Program-made: the position numbers and the translations under genes
Notes under the pieces: generated by a model
Seen by the model: the letters and a program-made list of their open reading frames with translations, nothing else
Databases searched by the model: none
Told to the model about the DNA's origin: nothing
Shown: positions 41,590 to 50,572 of the stretch, piece after piece
How positions within the stretch are numbered: position 1 is the stretch's first letter
Layout: every line of letters begins with the position of its first letter
NCBI RefSeq assembly: GCF_003255815.1
Contig: NC_037682.1
Location: 16,390,965-16,454,964, forward strand
Direction: 5' to 3'
Length of the DNA stretch: 64,000 nt
Origin: Theropithecus gelada
Lineage: Eukaryota; Chordata; Mammalia; Primates; Cercopithecidae

Positions 41590-41888
41590 CAATTCCCTTT
41601 GCCCTTCTTGTTTAAATGGCTTATCAGCATAAGGTGCAGTTTAAATGTTCCCCTCTGTGAAGTCTTCCCTCATTCTTCCAATGTTAGGCTCCCTCTTCTG
41701 GGCTCCCGTAGCATTTGTTCATTCTTCTGTTGTAATTGTGATCTCATTTTGCAACAACAAAAAGATCTATTTATGTGTTTGTGTTGAGCTCTTCCATGGA
41801 AGATACTGACATATATACATTTATGCAATTCTAGCATCTAACATAGATCTTGGAACATATATTTTCAATAAATGTGTATTGAATACAT
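41590..41888 (+). mobile_element. L2 LINE 3' end
   Basis: CCCTCTGTGAAGTCTTCCCT, CATTTGTTCATTCTTCTGTT, CTAACATAGATCTTGGAACA, then TTCAATAAATGTGTATTGAA and TACATGCA. L2 terminus in sense. Confidence 0.8.
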
Positions 41889-42182
41889 GCATAATAATGA
41901 TAATAGCAAATCTTTGTTGAGTGCAAAAAATGCATTACACACTATTCTAAGTGTTTCACATTTATTAAACTTATTTAATCTTTACAACAACCCTATGAAT
42001 TAGGGACGATTATTATCACTGTCATCTTACAGAGAGAGAAACCAAGACATGGAATATTCAAGTAACTTTAAATTTCATGTAACTTGTAAAATTCCAGCCA
42101 CTTAATACAGGAAATGATGAAGTTGGGATTCTAACCAAGGCAGTCTGGCTCCAGAGTCCAAGGTCTTAACTGCTCTGTACAG
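41889..42182 (-). mobile_element. MIR SINE, antisense, full length
   Basis: AATCTTTGTTGAGTGCAAAA, TTATTTAATCTTTACAACAA, CCCTATGAATTAGGGACGAT, GGATTCTAACCAAGGCAGTC, TGGCTCCAGAGTCCAAGGTC and TTAACTGCTCTGTAC. Directly follows an L2 end, the same L2-MIR arrangement as at 39832. Confidence 0.88.
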
Positions 42183-42284
42183 AAGATCTTGAAAAACCGA
42201 TGGACTCGCATACTAGGACTCTTGACTTCCAGTCCAGTCCACAATGCAGGCTCATTCTGCATTAATTCTCTTCATTCGTAGGTG

Positions 42285-42545
42285 CCTGTTAGGTATTGCC
42301 ATCTGTGCTGTTATCTCACTCAGTCATACATGGACTAGTAGGTGGGTATCATTATTCCAGTTTTTATAGATGAGGAGACTGGAGCTTTGAGGAATATGGT
42401 AAACTTCCTGTGATCTTACACAGGATTAGATAGTAGCAGAGCCAAAATTAGATAGTGGCAGAGAGAAATTAGAGAGTGGCTAAAATTTGCACCTGTGTCT
42501 GACTGATTTTATGTTCCATGCTCTTTCCATCATACTATGTAATCA
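42285..42545 (-). mobile_element. MIR SINE, antisense, with a small internal duplication
   Basis: GGTGGGTATCATTATTCCAG, ATAGATGAGGAGACTGGAGC, GTGATCTTACACAGGATTAG, TTCCATGCTCTTTCCATCAT. TTAGATAGTAGCAGAG recurs 21 bases on as TTAGATAGTGGCAGAG, lengthening the element. Confidence 0.75.
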
Positions 42546-43559
42546 CCAGAGAGGGCACCTTGGGGCTGAGATCCTTGCCACCCTGATTCCTTAAATATTG
42601 AGGAAACAGATGGGCATTTGTTGGAAAGGTAGGGGTCTCTTTGGCTTTGGTGTAGTAGTCCAGGAATGTTCTCTCACTATCTGTGACTTCCTCCATGATC
42701 TTGCCACTGGGGTATTGGAGTCTTTTTTCCAGAGCCTGAATATCTATCCTTCTCCTCCTTCCAGAAGTCTATGTGTACCCTAAATATGTGCCAAACTCTA
42801 TGTACCAAATGAAGTTGGCACGTAGAATTATAGCCACAGGAAGGACAGGCATGTTTTCAGGATGGTTTTTATGATGTTGGGTGTAGGGTAGTTAGAGGTT
42901 CTTGGGGAACATTGCCTTCTGATTTTTAGAGTGTTGCGTCATTTGATTTTTCTTCTATTACATTGAACATATATTTCATTTAACATTACAAATCAATAAA
43001 ATTTATTAAAAGTACAAGAATATGTAGTATTCAATTTTAGAATTTTAAAGGACTTTAGGGATCATCTTGTACCTAAAGACCAAACATGTGGTGAATTTGT
43101 AGCCACTCTTCACTCCTTTTCTGTGGTGGATGTTGATTATTTTTTGTTTTTCTGGTGGCAGGACTCTGATAGCTTACTCAAGAATCATCTCTTCTGCAGC
43201 CGCAAACCAGGTGCATTAGGTGGAGCACACTTCATTTCTGTCTTTGGGGCTGAAGAATTGAGCCAGCTTAACTGATAAGGTCATTCCTTTTTCCAGGACA
43301 TAGTCACTGGTTTAGGGGTGGGTGTGTGACCCAAGTCTATCCAATCAAGATCAGTAAAGAGGGAGTTTTCTTTATTGCTTGAGGAAGCAGATATAAAAAA
43401 TAACGTTTTTCCATGGGATGTGGAGCAGAAAGGGTGCAATCTTGAAGCCTAAAGGGGGTTTAACACAGAAATAGTATATTGAACCCTTGGATTCAACCAT
43501 TGCCTGAAATCAACTCTATCCCTGGAATTTTCATTTCTATAAGCCGTGGACGTGGGAAA
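42546..43559. other. Mostly unassigned; possible relative of the 31655 repeat
   Basis: 43285-43460 resembles the unclassified repeat at 31655-31990 (GGTGTGTGACCCAAGTCTA, CCAATCAAGATCAG). The rest has no feature I can name. Confidence 0.35.
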
Positions 43560-43662
43560 TCTGAAGGCAGGGACTTCATTGTTGTTGCAACTTCAGTGCT
43601 TAGAATGATGTTCAGCACACAGTGGAGGTTCAGTAAGTATTTGCTGAGTAAATGCCAGATCT
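43560..43662 (+). mobile_element. L2 LINE 3' tail
   Basis: CTGAAGGCAGGGACTTCATT, CTTCAGTGCTTAGAATGATG, TTCAGCACACAGTGGAGG, TTCAGTAAGTATTTGCTGAG. L2 terminus. Confidence 0.7.
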
Positions 43663-43869
43663 AATGATCCTTCCCCATTGTAGGTTCCCCCAGTTCTCCC
43701 TGCTTTCTTTCTGTGTCCTTCCTTAAAAATCACAGAGTGCTTGACCATTCTGAGCCCCGTCCAGCTGCAGGTTTTTCTCAGCAGGCTCAAACCCAAATTG
43801 GGGCCTTGAAAATTTCCAGGTGCTGACATAGGTATCTAGGTTGTTGCCGAAACACTGAAAGAAACTAAA

Positions 43870-44228
43870 TAGTATGGTTTGGCTGTGTCCCCACCCAAAT
43901 CTCATCTTGAATTGCAGCTCCCATAATTCCCATGTGCTAAGGGAGGGATCTGGTGGGAGATAATTGAATCATGGGGGTGGTTTCCCCCATACTGTTCTCA
44001 TGGGAGTGAATAAGTCTCACGAGATGTGATGGTTTTATAAGGGGTTTCCCATTTTGGTTGGCTCTCATTCTCTTGCCTGCTGCCATGTAAGATGTGCCTT
44101 TTGCCTTCCACCATGATTGTGAGGCCTCCTCAGCCATGTGGAACTGGGAGTACATTAAACCTCTTTTTCTGTATAAATTACTCAGTCTTGGGTATGTCTT
44201 TATCAGCAGCATGAAAAAGACTAATACA
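43870..44228 (+). mobile_element. THE1-type MaLR solo LTR, sense
   Basis: Nearly full length and well preserved: TAGTATGGTTTGGCTGTGTC, CAAATCTCATCTTGAATTGC, ATTGAATCATGGGGGTGG, TCACGAGATGTGATGGTTTT, CTGCCATGTAAGATGTGCCT, TATCAGCAGCATGAAAAAGA, then CTAATACA. Primate-age ERVL-MaLR LTR. No internal region is present. Confidence 0.93.
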
Positions 44229-44735
44229 CTGGCCCTGGTCCTGAGCCAAATTTCTTAAACACTTGTATAAACTCCATACCCTGACATCCTCATTGCAGAC
44301 ATACCTAGGTGGTGCGCCTCTTTTTTCTTTCTGTCCATCTCAAAGGTTGCTGCAGCATTCTGCAAGTTCCCCTAATAATTGCTTTGGACTGATCATCCTG
44401 ATGTTTAGTATTTCTTTCTTTGGAATCCCAACCAGCCCCATCTCAGGACAATTTGGGGAACTCCCTTGTGGAAATTTCCCTGCTGCTGCTTTTGGGGTAA
44501 TTCCAGCCGCTGGCTTGGCAGGACAAAACACTCCTCCCTGCTTAAGTCAATTTGTGCCATGTTTTCTGTGGCTTGCATTCAGAGGAAAAATATTCATGGT
44601 AGATATTATTAATCAATTATGACACTTTTTGTAACTGACCTTAGATGCAGACTTAGAATTCTTTTCAATATATTGCTCCAAGCAGGTATGATCAATCATT
44701 AGAGTTAGTGGGCAAGATGGAATGTGTCTAGAATC
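44229..44735. other. No recognised feature; two overlapping frames
   Basis: The 119-codon frame 44263-44622 (plus) and its antisense partner (44340-44531) are the only notable content. The encoded residues show a hydrophobic middle (CFGLIILMFSISFFGIP) but no family I know. Treated as chance. Confidence 0.35.
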
Positions 44736-45392
44736 TATATCAGTTTTCTATTTCTATATAACAAATTAGCACAAATTTTGTGGTCTATAAAAACATATGT
44801 TCGTTATCTCACTGTTTCCATGGGTCAGGCATCTGGGCATGACTTAACTAGGTCCTCTGCTCAAGGTCCCACAAGACTGCAATGAAGGTGTTGGCTGGGC
44901 CATGTTTCTTTCTGGAACTTGAATCCTCTTTCAAGCTCATGTAGTTGTTGGAAGAATTAATTTCTTTGCAATTTTAGGATGAGGGTTCTTGTTTTTTTTG
45001 CAGGTTGTCAGTTGGGGGTCATTCTGAGCTCCAGAGGCCACTGCTCACAGATCCTCGTCCCACGACTGTCTCACAGGCTCTCTCATAACATGGCAGCTTA
45101 GTCCTTCCAGGCCTAAGGAGTATCTCTCTCCTCAGGAGGGGCCCAGTTCCTCTTTTAAGAGCTTTTAACTGATGAAGTCACATAATCTCCCTTTTATCTC
45201 AAAATCAACTAATTTGGGACTTCACATTTGCAAAAATCTCTTCACTCTTGCCACATAATAGAACTCTGTAATGAGAGCAAAATCTCATCGTATACAAAGG
45301 TCCAACCCACACTCACAAAGAGGGGGTTACACAAGGTGTGTACATCGGGGGCAGGAATCTCATGAGGTCATTCTAGGATTCTGCCTGCTGCA
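44736..45392 (-). mobile_element. MLT1-type MaLR LTR, antisense
   Basis: Reversed old LTR: TATATCAGTTTTCTATTTCT, CCATGGGTCAGGCATCTGGG, GGTGTTGGCTGGGCCATG, CAAGCTCATGTAGTTGTTGG, TAACATGGCAGCTTAGTCCT, GTCCAACCCACACTCACAAA, then GGTCATTCTAGGATTCTGCC. It resembles the split LTR at 46565 and 48776. Subfamily uncertain. Confidence 0.7.
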
Positions 45393-45404
45393 GCATCCTG
45401 TTCT

Positions 45405-45540
45405 AAATTTAAAATTCTCTATTGCACAGATGAGAGAATGTAGGCTAAGAGAAGAAAAATAAGTTGCCCAGGCATACGCAGTGTTGAATGACAGAGTTGG
45501 AATCAGCATGCTAGGTCTTCAGTTTCTTGCTCTAGTGATA
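45405..45540 (-). mobile_element. MIR fragment, antisense
   Basis: TTGCACAGATGAGAGAATGT, AATAAGTTGCCCAGGCATAC, GAATGACAGAGTTGGAATCA, GCTAGGTCTTCAGTTTCTTG in antisense MIR order. Confidence 0.75.
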
Positions 45541-45589
45541 GTTGAGGTCTTTGAGCATAGAACTATTTCTAAACGTTAATTCAAAGCTA

Positions 45590-45712
45590 TTCAGACTCTG
45601 AATTTGTAGAAATCATCTCAGGTTTTAGTCATCTTTGTGTCTTTTCCTCCAACTCCCACTGTACCTAGCAGATGTATACACAATAAGTGCTTTTAGTGTT
45701 GATTTGACTTAA
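45590..45712 (+). mobile_element. L2 LINE 3' tail
   Basis: TTAGTCATCTTTGTGTCTTT, CCCACTGTACCTAGCAGATG and ACACAATAAGTGCTTTTAG follow the L2 terminus. Confidence 0.6.
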
Positions 45713-46564
45713 AAAATCCATAAATTAATTTTCAGGAAATTGAAGGCCAAAATGAATTGACCTAATGTCAAAACCAAAACAATGAGGAATTCAGACACAG
45801 GAGAAGGCCTTGCAGGACTTGGATGAAATATTAATAGAGGCAGTGTCAATGACAATAGCATCTCTTCTTCCAGAAGCAGCCATGACCTTTAAGAGATAAA
45901 CATCACCATAGGGGCCATTCCTAAAGGGCTAAGCCCCCTGCTTTTCAGCAACTGAAGTCACTTCCCGGTGATACTCATGCTGGGGCTTGTGGAAGAACAT
46001 GATGAATAGGTGAAAAGGATGTTACAAATGTCAGCTAATACCCCCACCAAGTGATTCTCCTGAAAGATCTTTGACTTTATGACAAGATTTACTTCCCATC
46101 CAAATTAGGACATTTGAGCAGAGACTTGAATAGACTTTGTTCCTCTTCCCATAGTTAAATCCAATTAATATGAAATATACATTTATTAGAATTAATGGAC
46201 CAGCAAATAGAATAATTAGGGTACTAAATATATAAAAATATAAAAAATATATCTTGTTGCAACTTCACTGGGACTATATTTTAATGGGGGAGTTTTCTGA
46301 AGTTTGGATATCTATACAATTTCTTGGAAAAGAGCTGAGTTCATTGGAATAATGAAATTCTGAGCTTCTTGGAAAAGAGTTGTGTTCACTGGAATAATCA
46401 AATTCTGAGCTTAATTCTCTAGCATATTGCTTAAAAAATAGTAGGTTGTTGAAGAATAATGAAGGCTAATAAGTGGTCTATGGCATAATGGACGGATACT
46501 GGGAAGGAATGGATAAGGTCCTTCTAAAAATGTGGGAATCTGAAAGGCGTTTTTGATTGGTTAC
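45713..46564. other. Unassigned; contains a 45-base tandem duplication
   Basis: No gene or named repeat. The tandem duplication at 46321-46410 is listed separately. Confidence 0.4.
46321..46410 (+). repeat. 45-base tandem duplication
   Basis: Units 46321-46365 and 46366-46410 both start TTCTTGGAAAAGAG and end AAATTCTGAGC. They differ at about four bases. Confidence 0.9.
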
Positions 46565-46722
46565 TATATTAGTTTTCTATTGCTGTGTAATAAATTACCA
46601 CAAAATTTAGTTGCTTAAAATAGGAAATATTTATTGCCTTTCCATGGGTTAAGAATCCAGATGTGACTTCACTGAGAACTTCTGGCTCAGGGTCTCTCAC
46701 AGGCTGCTGTCTAGGTGTTAGC
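46565..46722 (-). mobile_element. MLT1-type LTR, antisense, left of L1PA
   Basis: TATATTAGTTTTCTATTGCT, AATAAATTACCACAAAATTT, TCCATGGGTTAAGAATCCAG, TGGCTCAGGGTCTCTCACAG. Cut by the L1PA at about 46723; a matching right part begins after the L1. Confidence 0.78.
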
Positions 46723-46838
46723 CAACATAGTGTTGGAAGTTCTGACCAGGGCAATCAGGCAAGAGAAAGAACTAAAGGGTATTCAATTAGGAAAAGAGGA
46801 AGTCAAATTTCCCTGTTTGCAGATGTTTCTAAACATAC

Positions 46839-47378
46839 ATGATTGTATATTTAGAAAACCCCATCGTCTCAGCCCAAAATCTCCTTAAGCTGATAAGCAA
46901 CTTCAGCAAAGTCTCAGGATACAAAATCCATGTGCAAAAGTCACTAGCATTCTTATACACCAATAACAGACAAACAGAGAGCCAAATCATGAATGAACTC
47001 CCATTCACAATTGCTTCAAAGAAAATAAAATACCTAGGAATCCAACTTACAAGGGGTGTGAAGGACCTCTTCAAGGAGAACTACAAACCACTGCTCAACA
47101 AAATAAAAGAGGACACAAACAAATGGAAGGACATTCCATGCTCATGGATAGGAAGAATCAATATTGTGAAAATGACCATACTACCCAGGGTAATTTATAG
47201 ATTCAATGCCATCCCCATTAAGCTACCAATGACTTTCATCACAGAATTGGAGAAAATGACTTTAAAGTTCATATGGAACCAAAAAAGAGCCTGCATTGCC
47301 AAGAAAGTCCTAAGCCAAAGAACAAAGCTGGAGGGATCATGCTACCTGACTTCAAACTATACTACAAGGCTACAGTAA
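46839..47378 (+). pseudogene. L1 ORF2 remnant, part 1 (RT C-terminal / thumb region)
   Basis: This 179-codon frame is L1 ORF2p from just after the RT catalytic region: it opens MIVYLENPIVSAQNLLKLIS and includes NFSKVSGYKIHVQKS and KDLFKENYKPLLNK. Just upstream (46820-46838), where the conserved FADD catalytic motif would be encoded, extra bases break the frame, so the active site is lost. Near 47320 a short A-run is one base short compared with usual L1, and the frame shifts to the next part. Confidence 0.88.
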
Positions 47379-48121
47379 CCAAAATAGCATGGTACTGGTA
47401 CCAAAACAGAAATATAGATCAATGGAACAGAACAGAGCCCTCAGAAATAATACCACACATCTGCAATCGTCTGATCTTTGACAAACCTGACAAAAACAAG
47501 AAATGGGAAAAGAATTCCCTATTTAATAAATGGTGCTGGGAAAACTGGCTAGCCATAAGTAGAAAGCTGAAACTGGATCCCTTCCTTACACCTTATACAA
47601 AAATTAATTCAAGATGGATTAGAGACTTAAATGTTAGACCTAAAACCATAAAAACCCTAGAAGAAAACCTAGGCAATACCATTCAGGACATAGGCATGGG
47701 CAAGGACTTCATGTCTAAAACACCAAAAGCAATGGCAACAAAAGCCAAAATTGACAAATGGGGTCTAATTAAACTAAAGAGCTTCTGCACAGCAAAAGAA
47801 ACTACCATCAGAGTGAACAGGCAACCTACAGAATGGGAGAAAATTTTTGCAATCTACTCATCTGACAAAGGGCTAATATCCACAACCTACAAAGAACTCA
47901 AACAAATTTACAAGAAAAAAACAAACAACCCTATCAAAAAGTGGGAAAAGGATATGAACAGACACTTCTCAAAAGAAGATATTCACATAGCCAACAGACA
48001 CATGAAAAAATGCTCATCATCACTGGTCATCAGAGAAATGCAAATCAAAACCACAATGAGGTACCATCTCACACCAGTTAGAATGGCGATCATTAAAAAG
48101 TCAGGAAACAACAGGTGCTAG
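47273..48121 (+). pseudogene. L1 ORF2 remnant, part 2 (C-terminal region)
   Basis: A 282-codon frame continuing ORF2p: AGGIMLPDFKLYYKATVTKI, QWNRTEPSEIIPHICN, ENWLAISRKLKLDPFLTPYT, DIGMGKDFMSKTPKAMATK and HLTPVRMAIIKKSGNNRC. It stops at TAG in 48119-48121, where L1 normally has TGG, just within the cysteine-rich C-terminal segment. The remaining ORF2 tail up to about 48560 is out of frame or behind this stop. Not functional. Confidence 0.9.
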
Positions 48122-48775
48122 AGAGGATGTGGAGAAATAGGAACACCTTTACACTGTTGATGGGACTGTAAACTAGTTCAACCATTGTGGAAGACAGTGT
48201 GGCGATTCCTCAAGGATCTAGAACTAGAAATACCATTTGACCCAGCCATCCCATTACTGGGTATATACCCAAAGGATTATAAATCATGCTGCTATAAAGA
48301 CATATGTACACGTATGTTTATTGTGGCACTATTCACAATAGCAAAGACTTAGAACCAACCCAAATGTCCATCAATGACAGACTGGATTAAGAAGATGTGG
48401 CACATATACACCATGGAATACTATGCAGCCATAAAAAGGATGAGTTAATGTCATTTGTAGAGACATGGATGCAGCTGGAAACCATCATTCTCAGCAAACT
48501 ATCACAAGAACAGAAAACCAAACACTGCATGTTCTCACTCATAGGTGGGAACTGAACAATGAGAACACTTGGACACAGGAAGGGGAACATCACACACTGG
48601 GGCCTGTTGTGGGGTGGGGGCAGCAGGGAGGGATAGCATTTGGAGATATACCTAATGTAAATGATGAGTTAATGGGTGCAGCACACCAACATGGCACATG
48701 TATACATATGTAACAAACCTGCAAGTTGTGCACATGTACCCTAGAACTTAAAGTATAATAAAAAAGAAAAAAAAA

Positions 48776-48835
48776 GGAAGGGTGGTGAGGGAGAGAGAGA
48801 GGGAGAGAAAAAGGGAGACAGACAGGTTATAAAAA

Positions 48836-48878
<43 letters not shown>

Positions 48879-49091
48879 ATTGTTTATTTATTCAGCGTGG
48901 AAGCCAGAGTCTTTTTGTATCTCAATCTTACTAATCTCTTGGAAGTGGCATCCCATTATGTTTTCACTATTCTATTTACTGTAAGGGAGTCTTTAAGTCC
49001 TGCTCACACTCAGGGCATCAAGTGGAGTGGATAACACAGAACATGCACACCAGGAGGCAGGTATCACTGGAGACTATCTCAGAGGTTGCTA
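48776..49091 (-). mobile_element. MLT1-type LTR, antisense, right of L1PA
   Basis: After a GA-rich run, GCGTGGAAGCCAGAGTCTTT, GTGGCATCCCATTATGTTTT, TAAGTCCTGCTCACACTCAG and CACCAGGAGGCAGGTATCAC with TATCTCAGAGGTTGCTAACA resemble the reversed LTR head, completing the piece at 46565. Confidence 0.7.
48836..48875 (+). repeat. (TG)n(AG)n microsatellite
   Basis: GTGTGTGTGTGAGAGAGAGA followed by ten or more further GA units. Within the LTR. Confidence 0.92.
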
Positions 49092-49106
49092 ACATAGATA
49101 TAGAAA

Positions 49107-49245
49107 GAAATAGAATATTCCCTGTTGAGTTTGGACATTACTGTAGTGTTTTATCATTTGGGCAGGCATTAATCAGGCCCAGTTCTTAGCAAGGTCCAGA
49201 ATGAGGCAGTACCCAAGCCTTTATGAGAATGTGCAGGGTTTGAAC
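49107..49245 (+). repeat. Local direct duplication, copy 1
   Basis: About 139 bases, recurring at 49970-50120 with roughly ten substitutions and one 12-base length difference. Both contain GGACATTACTGTAGTGTTTT, CATTTGGGCAGGCAT and TTAGCAAGGTCCAGAATGAG. No transposon family is recognised. Confidence 0.93.
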
Positions 49246-49299
49246 AGAGTTTTTTTTTTTTTTTTTTTCAAAGGAAGATAATTTCTTATTGTCATAGTG
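49246..49299 (+). repeat. Poly(T) tract and short spacer
   Basis: About 20 T at 49250-49269, just after duplication copy 1. Confidence 0.85.
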
Positions 49300-49560
49300 G
49301 AGATAGAGGTAGCATGCTGTGGGAGCTAAGAGGCGGCTCATATTATTTCCAGCAGAGAGGTCAGAAAAGACTCCTTAGAGGCAACAACATTTGAAATAGA
49401 TTTGAAAAAAAGAGAGAATGGTAGAGGCACCAGAGCGGGGATGGAAGGAAATGACATTTAAATAGGTGGGGCAGTGTGAAAGGAGGCCCAGAGGTGGAGA
49501 AGGCCAGAGCATGCTGTGAGGAGGCCATGCTGAAGGTCAATGCTGAAGGTCAAAGAGATA
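49300..49560 (-). mobile_element. L2 LINE fragment, antisense
   Basis: AGAAAAGACTCCTTAGAGGC, AACATTTGAAATAGATTTGA, GTGTGAAAGGAGGCCCAGAG, GAAGGCCAGAGCATGCTGTG follow reversed L2. A 13-base unit (GCTGAAGGTCAAT) is repeated in tandem near 49530-49555. Confidence 0.6.
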
Positions 49561-49969
49561 TTGTAACAGTGACTTGGGATGAGTGTTCCTACCACATCCC
49601 TTCTACCATTTCTTCATGAGCTTTCAAAGCCACACCAGACAATGTGCCACTGTGAAAGCACAACCTAGTAATTACATGCAGTTCAGTGTCTGCACATTTG
49701 CTTTAGGGAAATGGCTTTAGAGCTAACTCGGAGCTCCTGTGTCAAAGAGAAATTTCCAATACTTGTACAAAAAATTTTCAATAATTTTGTTGCTTTATGT
49801 GTTATAGGACTATTTAAGTCAGAAAAGTTGACTTCATCAAGCCTGCTTTTCCTTAATTATTGTAGCGCTGACTGTATGTGGAAGTAGCCAAGTCCGTGAA
49901 ATGTTTTTGGAGAGGCTCTACTGCCTACTTGATTTCCATCATTCTAATAAATCTGAGGTGTTAAGGGAA
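49561..49969. other. No recognised feature
   Basis: Unassigned, between the L2 piece and duplication copy 2. Confidence 0.4.
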
Positions 49970-50120
49970 GAAATCGAATATTCCCTATTGAGATTGGACA
50001 TTACTGTAGTGTTTTATCATTTGGGCAGGCATGAATCAGGCCCAGTCCTTAGCAAGGTCCAGAATGAGGCTTAGAGTCATGCAGCACCCAGGCCTTTATG
50101 TGAATATGCAGGGTTTGAGC
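49970..50120 (+). repeat. Local direct duplication, copy 2
   Basis: Counterpart of 49107-49245. This copy has an extra CTTAGAGTCATG-like insertion (or copy 1 lost it). Confidence 0.93.
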
Positions 50121-50572
50121 ATAAGTTCTAGAAGGCTTCTGTCAAAATGCAGATAACCACCCCATGGTAAAAGTACTTTTATCACTTAGCTGGGAGATGA
50201 TGGGCAGCCAGTCAGGGGCTGAACCAGAATCCAGAGAAGGTAGGGCCAGCTGAGGCACCACAGTGTGAGGGGTGCATGGTTGTCAGGGGACCCAAAGACA
50301 GAAGGAGGAGGATGCTAGAGGCCAGAGCAAGAATCTTACAAGGTTGGAGTTGGAAGAGCTTGAGAGTTTAAGACCACCACCTTATAGTTTAGTGAAGAAT
50401 CTCAATGGAGAACTGAAATGGTAATATATGGCATGATAGCTCAAGATGTCTTAATGCTCCAGCCCAATCAAAGCTCAATTAAATGGTAATCTGTGGCATC
50501 AGTATTTTGAATACAGGCCTCAGTATTTTAAAAGCTTTCCTGGTTACTATAGGAACAATAAAATAATTTTAA
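50121..50572. other. No recognised feature
   Basis: Unassigned; 50200-50330 is purine-rich and may be worn L2. Confidence 0.4.

Larger units (their letters stand above)
46723..48775 (+). mobile_element. L1PA LINE, 5' truncated, about 2.05 kb
   Basis: A young-looking primate L1 beginning inside the reverse-transcriptase part of ORF2 (CCAACATAGTGTTGGAAGTT) and ending with the L1 3'UTR and a poly(A) after CTAGAACTTAAAGTATAATA. The low divergence suggests an L1PA of catarrhine age. I see no clear target-site duplication. The host LTR seems to have lost its middle at the insertion point. Confidence 0.92.

Noticed and set aside
43870..44228. Intact endogenous retrovirus
   Set aside because: Only a solo THE1-type LTR is present. 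The LTRs at 8348, 11007, 12775, 23028, 32071, 32202, 44736, 46565, 61273 and 62890 likewise have no internal genes.
44263..44622. 119-codon ORF with a hydrophobic stretch
   Set aside because: Antisense frame is also open in part, no family is recognised, and hydrophobic runs are common in T-rich frames.
46839..48121. Large reverse-transcriptase-like frames as a new reverse transcriptase system
   Set aside because: They are ordinary L1 ORF2 pieces with L1PA sequence and 3'UTR, broken by a frameshift and a stop.
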